Source: Candidatus Limivicinus faecipullorum (GTDB lineage Bacteria > Bacillota > Clostridia > Oscillospirales > Oscillospiraceae). From it: a DNA stretch of 15,399 nt. How positions within the stretch are numbered: the stretch's first letter is position 1; each line of letters begins with the position of its first letter. The notes beneath the pieces were generated by a model. It was given only the letters and a program-made list of their open reading frames with translations, did no database searches and had not been told where the DNA came from. Below are positions 1-6,956 of the stretch, piece by piece. The position numbers and the translations under genes were made by a program. Location of the stretch: the NCBI GenBank assembly GCA_018711755.1, contig DVHY01000180.1:1-15399 (forward strand), written 5' to 3'.

Positions 1-786
1 CTCATCCCCGTGTTCCCCGGCACCAACTGCGAGTACGACAGCGCCAGGGCCATGGCCGACGCCGGAGCCGAGCCGGAGATAATGGTGATAAACAACCTCT
101 CCTCCCAGGGCATAGCCCGCAGCGTGGAGGACTTCGCCAGGGCCCTGGGCCGCTCCCAGATGATATTCATCCCCGGCGGCTTCTCCGGCGGCGACGAGCC
201 CGACGGCTCCGGCAAGTTCATCACCGCCTTCTTCCGCAGCGCCGCCGTGAAAGAGGGGGTCACGGAACTGCTGGAAAAGCGGGACGGCCTCATCTGCGGT
301 ATCTGCAACGGCTTCCAGGCCCTGATAAAGCTGGGTCTGGTGCCCTACGGCAAGATAATTGACACCGACGAGAGCTGCCCCACCCTCACCTTCAACACCA
401 TCGCCCGGCACCAGTCCCGCATCGTCCGGGTGCGGGTGGCCTCCAACCTCTCCCCCTGGCTGCGGCGCACCAGGGTGGGGGATATATACAGCGTGCCCAT
501 TTCCCACGGGGAGGGCCGCTTCCTGGCCTCCGAGGAGCTTGTCCGCTCCCTGGCGGCCAGGGGCCAGATAGCCACCCAGTATGTGGACCTGGAGGGCAGA
601 GCCAGCGGCGACGTACACTTCAACCCCAACGGCTCCGCCTTTGCGGTGGAGGGCATCTGCTCCCCCGACGGCCGGGTCTTCGGCAAGATGGGTCACGCCG
701 AGCGCATCGGCTCCGGCCTCTACAAAAACGTCCCCGGCAGCTACCACATGGAGATGTTCCGTTCCGCCGTGGAATACTTTAAATAA
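1..786 (+). CDS. purL: Phosphoribosylformylglycinamidine synthase, C-terminal glutaminase part (5' partial)
   Basis: The reading frame is open from base 1, so this is the 3' end of a gene that begins outside the window; the GTG at 10 is an internal valine. The visible 261 residues form a class I glutamine amidotransferase of PurQ type. The nucleophile cysteine lies in GICNGFQ (Cys codon 304-306) and the His-Glu pair in GKMGHAER (His 694-696, Glu 700-702). The N-terminal PVFPGTNCEYD matches the start of the PurQ fold. The enzyme hydrolyses glutamine and passes ammonia to the synthetase part, which converts FGAR to FGAM in cytosolic purine synthesis. In Clostridia the synthetase and glutaminase are commonly fused in one long PurL, and the lack of a start near base 1 fits that; a separate purQ whose start is cut off cannot be excluded. 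An 18-base gap leads to fhs, indicating one operon. Confidence 0.93.
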   Translation, partial: LIPVFPGTNCEYDSARAMADAGAEPEIMVINNLSSQGIARSVEDFARALGRSQMIFIPGGFSGGDEPDGSGKFITAFFRSAAVKEGVTELLEKRDGLICGICNGFQALIKLGLVPYGKIIDTDESCPTLTFNTIARHQSRIVRVRVASNLSPWLRRTRVGDIYSVPISHGEGRFLASEELVRSLAARGQIATQYVDLEGRASGDVHFNPNGSAFAVEGICSPDGRVFGKMGHAERIGSGLYKNVPGSYHMEMFRSAVEYFK

Positions 787-804
787 ATACCGACAAGGAG
801 AGAG

Positions 805-2487
805 ATGCTTATGCCCTGGCTCAGCGACATTGAGATAGCTCAAAGCTGCACTATGCGCCCCATCGGCGAGATAGCCGAAAAGGCCCACATTGACGGGAAA
901 TATCTGGAACAGTACGGCCGCCACAAGGCCAAGGTGGAGCTCTCCTTCCTGGAGGAGAGCCCCCGGAAAGAGGGCAGGCTGGTGCTGGTCACCGCCATAA
1001 CCCCCACCCCCGCCGGGGAGGGCAAGACCACCACCACCATCGGCCTGGCCGACGGCCTGCGCCACATTGGCAAGGAGGCCGTGGTGGCCATGCGTGAGCC
1101 CTCCCTGGGCCCGGTGTTCGGGGTGAAAGGCGGCGCCTGCGGCGGCGGCTACGCCCAGGTGGTGCCTATGGAGGACATAAACCTCCACTTCACCGGGGAC
1201 ATCCACGCCATAGGCACCGCCAACAATCTCCTGGCCGCCATGCTGGACAACCACATCCAGCAGGGCAATGCCCTGGGCATAGACGTTAAGCGGATAACCT
1301 GGAAGCGCTGCCTGGACATGAACGACCGGCAGCTGCGCTTCATAGTGGACGGCCTGGGCGGGCGCGCCAATGGCGTGCCCCGGGAGGACGGCTTCGACAT
1401 CACCGTGGCCAGCGAGATAATGGCGGTGCTGTGCCTGGCCGGCTCCGTCAAAGACCTGAAAGAGCGGCTGAGCCGCATAGTGGTGGGCTATAATTTTGAA
1501 GGCAAGCCCGTGACCTGCGGAGAGCTGAAAGCCGCCGGAGCCATGGCCGCCCTGCTGAAGGAGGCCATAAAGCCCAACCTGGTGCAGACTCTGGAGGGCA
1601 CCCCCGCCTTTGTCCACGGCGGCCCCTTCGCCAACATTGCCCACGGCTGCAACTCCGTGCTGGCCACCCGCATGGCTCTGCGCTGCGGGGAATACGCCGT
1701 CACCGAGGCGGGCTTCGGCGCCGACCTGGGGGCGGAGAAGTTTTTGGACATCAAGTGCCGCTCCGCGGGGCTGACCCCCTCCGCCGTGGTGGTGGTGGCC
1801 ACGGTCCGGGCTCTTAAGATGCACGGGGGCCTTGCCAAGACGGAGCTTAACCGGGAGGACCTGGGCGCTCTGGAAAAGGGCGTGCCCAACCTGCTGCGCC
1901 ATGTGTCCAACATCAAGAATGTCTACGGCCTGCCCTGCGTGGTGGCGGTGAACAAATTCCCCACGGACACCGACAGGGAGGTCCAGTTCATCATCGAAAA
2001 ATGCCGGGAGCTGGGGGTGAACGTGGTTCTCTCCGACGTGTGGGCCAAGGGCGGCGAAGGCGGCGTGGAGCTGGCAAAGGAAGTGGTGCGTCTCTGTGAA
2101 GAGGAGCAGGGCGACTTCCGCTTCAGCTATGAGCTGGACTGCTCCATTGAGGAAAAGCTCAGCACCGTGGTGCGGCGCATCTACGGAGGCCAGGGCATCA
2201 GCGTGCTGCCCGCCGCCAAAAAGCAGATACAGGAGCTCACCGCTCTGGGCTTTGACAAGCTGCCGGTGTGCATAGCCAAGACCCAGTACAGCTTCTCCGA
2301 CGACCCGGCCAAGCTGGGGGCTCCGGAGGGCTTTACCGTGACCATAAAGAATGTGAAGGTCTCCGCCGGGGCAAACTTCATTGTAGCTCTCACCGGGGAT
2401 ATAATGACCATGCCGGGCCTGCCCAAGTCCCCCGCCGCCGAGGGGATAGACCTGGACGACAGCGGCGTCATCAGCGGACTATTCTAA
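805..2487 (+). CDS. fhs: Formate-tetrahydrofolate ligase
   Basis: The 560-residue product is close to the family's usual length of about 555. It joins formate to tetrahydrofolate using ATP, giving 10-formyl-THF in the cytosol. The nucleotide-binding P-loop TPTPAGEGKTTTT lies at about residues 66-78, followed by conserved stretches such as REPSLGPVFGVKGGA and DLGAEKFLDIKCR. Two ATGs are possible, 805 and 811: AAGGAG at 795-800 is 4 bases from the first and 10 from the second, so the start could be two codons later. It sits 18 bases after purL and 15 before rdgB, so all three are probably cotranscribed. 10-formyl-THF is the formyl donor for two steps of purine synthesis, which explains the pairing with purL; a role in acetogenesis is also possible but no other Wood-Ljungdahl gene is seen here. 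Confidence 0.97.
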   Translation: MLMPWLSDIEIAQSCTMRPIGEIAEKAHIDGKYLEQYGRHKAKVELSFLEESPRKEGRLVLVTAITPTPAGEGKTTTTIGLADGLRHIGKEAVVAMREPSLGPVFGVKGGACGGGYAQVVPMEDINLHFTGDIHAIGTANNLLAAMLDNHIQQGNALGIDVKRITWKRCLDMNDRQLRFIVDGLGGRANGVPREDGFDITVASEIMAVLCLAGSVKDLKERLSRIVVGYNFEGKPVTCGELKAAGAMAALLKEAIKPNLVQTLEGTPAFVHGGPFANIAHGCNSVLATRMALRCGEYAVTEAGFGADLGAEKFLDIKCRSAGLTPSAVVVVATVRALKMHGGLAKTELNREDLGALEKGVPNLLRHVSNIKNVYGLPCVVAVNKFPTDTDREVQFIIEKCRELGVNVVLSDVWAKGGEGGVELAKEVVRLCEEEQGDFRFSYELDCSIEEKLSTVVRRIYGGQGISVLPAAKKQIQELTALGFDKLPVCIAKTQYSFSDDPAKLGAPEGFTVTIKNVKVSAGANFIVALTGDIMTMPGLPKSPAAEGIDLDDSGVISGLF

Positions 2488-2502
2488 AAGGAAGAGAGAG
2501 AA

Positions 2503-3090
2503 ATGAAACTTATTATCGCATCCAACAACGCCCACAAGCTCATTGAGATAAAGGACATCCTGGGCGGGATGTTCGACGAGATAGTCTCCCTGAAGGAGGC
2601 GGGCATTGACCATGAGACCGTGGAGGACGGCAAAACCTTCATGGAAAACGCCGTGAAAAAGGCCAGGGAGATAGCGGAGATATCCGGCTGCTGGGCCATC
2701 GCCGACGACAGCGGCATATGCGTGGACGCCCTGGGCGGGGCCCCCGGCATCTACTCCGCCCGCTTCTCCGGCCGCCACGGGGACGACGCGGCCAACAACC
2801 GCCTGCTGCTGGAAAAGCTGGAGGGCGTGGAGGACCGGGGCGCCCACTACACCTGCGCCATAGCCCTGGTGGGGCCCGAGGGCAGCATATATGAGGCCGA
2901 GGGCTACATGTACGGCACTATCGGCTTTGAGGAAAAAGGGGAAAACGGCTTCGGCTACGACCCCCTGTTCATCCTGCCTCAGGAGGGCGGGCTCACCGCC
3001 GCCCAGATAAGCCCCCAGGAGAAAAACCGCATCAGCCATCGCTCCCAGGCCCTGCACAAGCTGCTCCAGGAGATCGGAAAAGAAAAATAA
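2503..3090 (+). CDS. rdgB: Non-canonical purine NTP pyrophosphatase (RdgB/HAM1 family)
   Basis: A 195-residue protein of normal length for the family. It hydrolyses XTP, ITP and dITP to the monophosphates and pyrophosphate, keeping deaminated purines out of RNA and DNA. The family signatures are all present: SNNAHK near the N-terminus (residues 7-12), ADDSG (67-71), GAPGIYSARFSG (79-90), the NGFGYDPLF stretch and a C-terminal SHR. The start ATG follows an AAGGAAGAGAGAG purine-rich ribosome binding site. It lies 15 bases behind fhs and just ahead of a strong terminator, so it is the last gene of the purL-fhs-rdgB operon. Function is confident from the motifs; the gene symbol follows the E. coli name. 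Confidence 0.96.
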   Translation: MKLIIASNNAHKLIEIKDILGGMFDEIVSLKEAGIDHETVEDGKTFMENAVKKAREIAEISGCWAIADDSGICVDALGGAPGIYSARFSGRHGDDAANNRLLLEKLEGVEDRGAHYTCAIALVGPEGSIYEAEGYMYGTIGFEEKGENGFGYDPLFILPQEGGLTAAQISPQEKNRISHRSQALHKLLQEIGKEK

Positions 3091-3100
3091 AAAGGGTATA

Positions 3101-3141
3101 AAAAAACCGGGATTTGGTTTGAAACCAAAGCCCGGTTTTTT
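3101..3141. terminator. Bidirectional Rho-independent terminator
   Basis: An A6 run, CCGGG (3107-3111) and TTTGGTTT (3113-3120) are mirrored by AAACCAAA (3122-3129), CCCGG (3131-3135) and a T6 run (3136-3141), with one A/G mismatch at 3112/3130. Because the stem has A on one side and T on the other, it gives a U-tract in both directions. It ends the plus-strand purL-fhs-rdgB operon and can also stop the converging minus-strand ribbon-helix-helix gene that ends at 3161. Confidence 0.93.
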
Positions 3142-3173
3142 AGTTATTCACTATTCACTATTAGTTATTCACT
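3141..3173. repeat. Short AT-rich tandem/direct repeat
   Basis: The 12-mer TAGTTATTCACT occurs at 3141-3152 and again at 3162-3173, a period of 21, with further partial TATTCACTA copies between. It begins at the edge of the terminator and runs over the stop codon and last two or three codons (VNN) of the ribbon-helix-helix gene. Similar TTCACTATT-type strings are seen between genes in various bacterial genomes, but I cannot identify a named family from the sequence. Confidence 0.6.
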
Positions 3174-3370
3174 TTCTTGCCGGGCTTCACGTTCATGTCC
3201 GGCTCGATGCTGCCGGATATCTCACCGTGCTCCCGCTCAAAATTCCTGATGCTGTCCCTTATCAGCACAAGCACATGGCTGTTCACCGAGCGGCCCTCAT
3301 AGTCCGCCACATAGCCCAGTTTCTGAAGCATCTCTTCCTCCATGCGTATGGATACGCTTTTTATCGCCAT
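3161..3370 (-). CDS. Arc/CopG-type ribbon-helix-helix DNA-binding protein
   Basis: A 69-residue protein with the shape of an Arc/MetJ/CopG repressor: a short basic beta strand (AIKSVSIRM, residues 2-10) that would lie in the DNA major groove, helix A (about 11-23) and helix B (about 28-45, SVNSHVLVLIRDSIRNFE), then a charged tail with no predicted fold. Such proteins bind operators as dimers of dimers. The ATG at 3370 is preceded at 7 bases by AGGGG. A clear promoter lies upstream and its -10 box is inside a perfect inverted repeat, so negative autoregulation is likely. No toxin gene lies next to it, so it looks like a stand-alone regulator and not a TA antitoxin. Its targets are unknown. Confidence 0.82.
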   Translation of the reverse strand: MAIKSVSIRMEEEMLQKLGYVADYEGRSVNSHVLVLIRDSIRNFEREHGEISGSIEPDMNVKPGKKVNN

Positions 3371-3385
3371 AAAACCACCCCTGTT

Positions 3386-3416
3386 TGAATATACAATATA
3401 TTCATATTATGGTCAA
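3386..3416 (-). promoter_or_regulatory. Promoter and palindromic operator of the ribbon-helix-helix gene
   Basis: On the minus strand TTGACC (3416-3411) and TATATT (3393-3388) are separated by exactly 17 bases, a good vegetative sigma-factor promoter. The -10 box lies within the perfect palindrome TGAATATA-CAA-TATATTCA (3386-3404). A protein bound there would block RNA polymerase. The likely ligand is the downstream ribbon-helix-helix protein; this is inference. The leader would be very short, about ten bases. Confidence 0.75.
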
Positions 3417-3441
3417 TACAAGCGTATGGGCCAGGGAAACA

Positions 3442-6400
3442 TCATTTCACTTCTATCATCTGTCCGGCCAAGCTCACGGCGGTGACACTGTCAAGGTCTA
3501 TGGGTTGGGGGAATATTTCGGTGTTCAGCAGCACTCCGCCATCCCTGCCATAGCTTACAGACACGGCCGGGAAGGCCAGGCTGCTGCCGTCGGCAAAATA
3601 TATGAGGCCGCTGTCTTTGAACTGCCATTGGGCGGATGTATAGCCCATGCTCTGCTCTGCAAGCCAGTTCTCTTCCTCCTGGGATAGGGAATTGAAATTG
3701 CTGTTGTCCTCCAGATACCGCTCATAGTCCGCCCAGTCCAGCACCCAGGCCGCCCCACAGGGGTAGAGCTCCGCCCCCAGCAGGCGTATGGGGTTTTCCT
3801 GGTCCCTATTCAGAAATTCCACCGGCTGGGCCAGTCTGAGACTCAGGCCCTCCGACGAGGGTTCCGGCAGCTGATACACCCCCAGGCTGGGGATGACCTG
3901 GCCGTTCACCAACATTTTCAGCTCTATCTCCTTGGGCCAGCCCTCTCCCAGGCTGTTCTTCCAATCCCTGGCAAACAGGCAGAGGGTGAGGCTTTCTGTC
4001 CGGTCATCGTAGACCGCCGCCTGGAGCTCGCTGCCGTAGCCGGCATTGGACAGGAGCACCAGCGGCTGCCCGTCAGGCCTGGTATACAGTCCGTTTATGT
4101 ACAGCTTTCCGCTGTCCATGCTCAGATAGCCCGGGTCCAGCTCGCTGAGCTTCACATAGCAGCAGTAGTCCTCCCCCTGGGCATAGGCCCCCAGTATCTC
4201 CACCTGGGGCAGGCTGTAGCCGCTGTCTATAGAGGCATCGGCGGCTATCAGCAGATATTCCTCCAGGCACAGGTTCTGCTCGTTCATGTACTCCGCCACC
4301 GGCTCCCCCACATAGCGGAACACAGTGCCGATGGTGCCGCCGGTCACATCCATTTTGCCTTCCGGGAATCGCTGGATAAAACCGTATTCCCCGCAGTGCT
4401 CATTGAGCCAGTCCCTGGTTTCAAGCCAGCCCGCTCTCAACTGTTCCATGAGTTCCTGATCCTGCTGCTCCTGGGTGGTATAGTTTCCTCCGTCGGGCAG
4501 TCTGGCCAGGATCACCGACAGGCCGGACTGGAGATCCAGCTTGGTGGCGCTTCTGTAAACGTCCCAGCTTCCGGAGAGCTGAGGTTCGCCGGAAAAGCTC
4601 TCGGCTATCTCCTCCAGGGTCTCCTCATAGCTCTCATAGGCTCTGAACACCGCCACCTCGTGGCCTGCCGAGCGGCAGTCGGAGAGCATGCGCTCCAGGC
4701 TCTCCGACGCCCGGCTGTCCAGATACAGGGCGGGCAGCTCCTCAGTCTCCTCCCTTATCTGGGTGAGGTTTTCAGGGGCATAGTCCGAGCCCTCACCGTC
4801 TTTGGGGATGACGAAAAAGAGGCTTGCATCCACGGCGGTTTCGGAGGCGGCAGGGGCCGAAGCCTCAGTCCCGGCCAGGTATTCCTCCAGGCACAGGTCC
4901 CGGCTGCCGAGATATTCCGCCGCACCATGGCCCACATAGCGAAACAGGTTCTCCAGGCCGTTTATGCCGGTGATTTGTTCCTTGTCCGGGGGGAATCGCT
5001 GTATGAAGCCGAAGCCGGCGCAGTTTTCCTCCAGCCAGCTCAGGGTCTCCTGCCAGGCCGCCTGTTCCTCCTGGGCCTGGCGGCTATCGGCAGCCGGGTC
5101 ATAGTCGCCGGCGGCACGGCGTTCCAGCAGCACGGCCAGGCCGGTCTGCCGCTCCCGGCTTATTGGGCTCCGGGCGCTCTTTGTCCCGTCGGACATCTCC
5201 ATGTCCCCATACATGGTCTGCAGGTCGTCATAGCTGGTGTAGGCCATGCCCACTTCCACCTGGTGGCCCGCTGAGCGGCAGGCGGCAAGCATGCTGTTCA
5301 AATCGCTCATCATGCGCAGGTCCACATACCAGGTACCGCTCCGGCCGTCCCCCATCTGTATCTGGCCCAGCTCCGGCGGGGCGTAGTCCGCCCCCTCGCC
5401 CTCCTCCGGGATGACGAACAGCAGTTGGGCATCTTCCTCGGGCAGGCCCCCTTCCGCTTCGGACTCTCCCTCCGCAGCCAAAGACTCCGGGCCGGCTTGG
5501 GGGTTCTCGTCCTCCGTCACCGGGTCGGTGAGAAAGCACACAGCCACCACGGCGCAGGCCGCCAGAGCCGCCAGGCTTATCCAGAAGCCGGGCTTTTTGT
5601 AGTTCAGCACCGATTTTATCCGCCCCTTTACGCTCAGTTCCCCAAAGGCCAGGGGGCAGGCCCCTATCATCCGGGGCCGGACGCTGCAATTTAACAACGC
5701 GGCGGAGTAGGCCCGGCGCTCCTCCCGGCCCATATCCCTCAGCACCCGCTCATCACAGGCCGACTCTATATCCCGGCACAGCAGCACATAGGCCAGCCAC
5801 ACCAGGGGATTGAACCAGTGCACCGCCAGGGGGATAAAGGCCAGGGGCTTTATCCAGTTGTCCCGCCGTTTCAGGTGGGCCTTCTCATGGGCCAGGACCA
5901 TCTCCCGGTCTCTCTCCGACAGGCCCAGAGGCAGGTATATCACCGGGCGGAAAATGCCCAGCACAAAGGGCGTATCCACCATGGCCCCCTCCCGCACGCC
6001 GGGCCCCGCCAGCACCGCCTCTCTCAGGCGCAGCTTAAGACGCAGGAAACTGAAAGCTCCATAGCCCAGCATCACAAGGCCGCCCAGCAGCCAGACCCAG
6101 CCGGACAGGGCCGTCAGCACCTGGAGGGGGTCCACGCTGGCCCCGATCTCCGGGGCAAAGCTCTCGTTTATCACGGGATTCAGGGCGCTGTCCAGGGCGG
6201 GCAGGCCGCTGTCTATAACATCCACCTGGGACGGGCCGTTGTAGCCGCCCTCCTGGGTGGGCAAGACCTGGATGCCGCTGACCCTCACCGGGGGCAGAGT
6301 CCCCGGCTCGGCTATGGCGGCGCTCACCGTCCGGCGGCTGGGGATGAGGCTCAGGGCGCTCTCCACGGATACGGGCAGCAGCAGCCTCAGGCCCACCAGC

Positions 6401-6525
6401 AGCCACAGGGCGCATATAAGGGACTTGGGCGCCCGCTTCAACACCAGGCGCAATATCAGCACCGCCAATATCATCCAGGAGGCCGCTATGCTCAGGTTCA
6501 GCAGTTCTATGAACAGCTTATCCAT
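3442..6525 (-). CDS. M56 (BlaR1/MecR1-like) membrane metalloprotease with two degenerate VanY-like sensor domains
   Basis: A 1027-residue antirepressor-type protease, far longer than BlaR1 (about 600). The ATG at 6525 is chosen over an upstream one at 6546 because GGGAGG lies 6 bases before it; it overlaps the blaI stop by 8 bases. Hydrophobic segments near residues 11-30, 35-51, 139-160 and 315-334 fit the BlaR1 four-helix layout. The zinc site HEKAH is at 213-217 with Glu254 in DIESACDE as third ligand, so the protease looks active. From 366 the chain should be extracellular: VanY-like domain 1 (366-551), VanY-like domain 2 (566-759), then a beta-rich tail (763-1027) ending IDLDSVTAVSLAGQMIEVK, reminiscent of DUF4179-type ectodomains. 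Both VanY domains lack all zinc ligands. I infer a cell-wall-sensing protease that inactivates the BlaI-type repressor; no penicillin-binding motif (SxxK) domain is recognisable. Confidence 0.88.
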   Translation of the reverse strand: MDKLFIELLNLSIAASWMILAVLILRLVLKRAPKSLICALWLLVGLRLLLPVSVESALSLIPSRRTVSAAIAEPGTLPPVRVSGIQVLPTQEGGYNGPSQVDVIDSGLPALDSALNPVINESFAPEIGASVDPLQVLTALSGWVWLLGGLVMLGYGAFSFLRLKLRLREAVLAGPGVREGAMVDTPFVLGIFRPVIYLPLGLSERDREMVLAHEKAHLKRRDNWIKPLAFIPLAVHWFNPLVWLAYVLLCRDIESACDERVLRDMGREERRAYSAALLNCSVRPRMIGACPLAFGELSVKGRIKSVLNYKKPGFWISLAALAACAVVAVCFLTDPVTEDENPQAGPESLAAEGESEAEGGLPEEDAQLLFVIPEEGEGADYAPPELGQIQMGDGRSGTWYVDLRMMSDLNSMLAACRSAGHQVEVGMAYTSYDDLQTMYGDMEMSDGTKSARSPISRERQTGLAVLLERRAAGDYDPAADSRQAQEEQAAWQETLSWLEENCAGFGFIQRFPPDKEQITGINGLENLFRYVGHGAAEYLGSRDLCLEEYLAGTEASAPAASETAVDASLFFVIPKDGEGSDYAPENLTQIREETEELPALYLDSRASESLERMLSDCRSAGHEVAVFRAYESYEETLEEIAESFSGEPQLSGSWDVYRSATKLDLQSGLSVILARLPDGGNYTTQEQQDQELMEQLRAGWLETRDWLNEHCGEYGFIQRFPEGKMDVTGGTIGTVFRYVGEPVAEYMNEQNLCLEEYLLIAADASIDSGYSLPQVEILGAYAQGEDYCCYVKLSELDPGYLSMDSGKLYINGLYTRPDGQPLVLLSNAGYGSELQAAVYDDRTESLTLCLFARDWKNSLGEGWPKEIELKMLVNGQVIPSLGVYQLPEPSSEGLSLRLAQPVEFLNRDQENPIRLLGAELYPCGAAWVLDWADYERYLEDNSNFNSLSQEEENWLAEQSMGYTSAQWQFKDSGLIYFADGSSLAFPAVSVSYGRDGGVLLNTEIFPQPIDLDSVTAVSLAGQMIEVK
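4249..5430 (-). repeat. Internal duplication: two VanY-like (peptidase M15B) domains, catalytically dead
   Basis: Copy 1 covers 4873-5430 and copy 2 covers 4249-4830. They share LFVIP..GEG.DYAP..L.QI, CRSAGH.V, AY.SY, GFIQRFP, FRYVG and LCLEEYL, the skeleton of VanY carboxypeptidases. The VanY zinc motif HQTGxAxD reads RQTGLAVL in copy 1 and LQSGLSVI in copy 2. The second motif ExxH before FRYVG reads LENL and IGTV. The substrate-contacting Arg of GYRS is Thr and Glu. All catalytic residues are therefore replaced in both copies while the scaffold is kept. Confidence 0.82.
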
Positions 6526-6889
6526 CTTCACCCTCCCCGTAGGCATCTATGAGCTTTCGCAGCTCATCCACTTCCTCCCGGCTCATCCTCTTGCTGCGGG
6601 TGAAGGCCGCCACGAAAGAGGGCAGGTTCCCCTCAAAGACCCGGTCCACCAGCTCGTCCAGCTCCTCGGCCTGGACCTCCTCCTTGCTCACCAGGCTGGT
6701 GACCACCGTGTCCTCGTTCTTCAATACCCCCCGCTGGCTCAGCCGCTTTATCACCGTATAGGTGGTGGCCTTGCTCCAGCCCAGCTTCTCCCGGCACAGC
6801 TCCACCAGACGGCCGCTCTTCACCGGCTCGTTCTCCCAGAGGATAAGGCAGAAACGGTATTCGCTCTCAAATATCTTTGGTACAGACAT
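6518..6889 (-). CDS. blaI: BlaI/MecI-family transcriptional repressor
   Basis: A 123-residue winged-helix repressor, the normal size for BlaI/MecI. The N-terminal half carries ESEYRFCLILWENEP and a recognition helix around residues 40-52 (KATTYTVIKRLSQ), then the wing (VLKNEDTVVTSLVSKEE); the C-terminal half is the dimerisation region (LDELVDRVFEGNLPSFVAAF). The ATG at 6889 is preferred over a GTG at 6898 because GAGGTG sits 6 bases ahead of it. The stop overlaps the start of the M56 protease by 8 bases, so the two are translationally coupled, the usual sensor-protease/repressor pairing. In the Bla/Mec systems the repressor is cleaved after the sensor is triggered. The promoter region carries paired operator-like sequences, so it probably represses itself and the protease. 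The symbol marks the family; no beta-lactamase gene is nearby. Confidence 0.92.
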   Translation of the reverse strand: MSVPKIFESEYRFCLILWENEPVKSGRLVELCREKLGWSKATTYTVIKRLSQRGVLKNEDTVVTSLVSKEEVQAEELDELVDRVFEGNLPSFVAAFTRSKRMSREEVDELRKLIDAYGEGEDG

Positions 6890-6903
6890 ATGTATCACCT
6901 CAT

Positions 6904-6956
6904 AACAAAAACGGTTGAATGCATTCGACTGATTTTAGTCTACTACATTCAACCGT
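6904..6956 (-). terminator. Possible terminator of the birA transcript, overlapping the blaI operator
   Basis: Read on the minus strand, the 11-base arms ACGGTTGAATG (6956-6946) and CATTCAACCGT (6921-6911) can pair, an inner GACT/AGTC pair extends the stem, and TTTTTGTT follows directly (6911-6904). RNA coming from birA could therefore end here, while RNA starting at the blaI promoter lacks the first arm and reads on. The arms are only moderately GC-rich and the loop is large, so this is tentative. Confidence 0.4.

Noticed and set aside
3161..3370. Antitoxin of a toxin-antitoxin pair
   Set aside because: No toxin-sized gene lies next to it on the same strand; the neighbours are a terminator and the M56 protease gene.
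4396..5274. A 292-codon plus-strand open frame opposite the M56 gene
   Set aside because: It shows no recognisable motif and lies opposite conserved VanY-like motifs; it is a shadow frame.
3442..6889. A conventional beta-lactam resistance regulator (blaR1-blaI)
   Set aside because: No serine beta-lactamase or transpeptidase-type sensor domain is recognisable and no beta-lactamase gene is nearby; the sensor is VanY-like.
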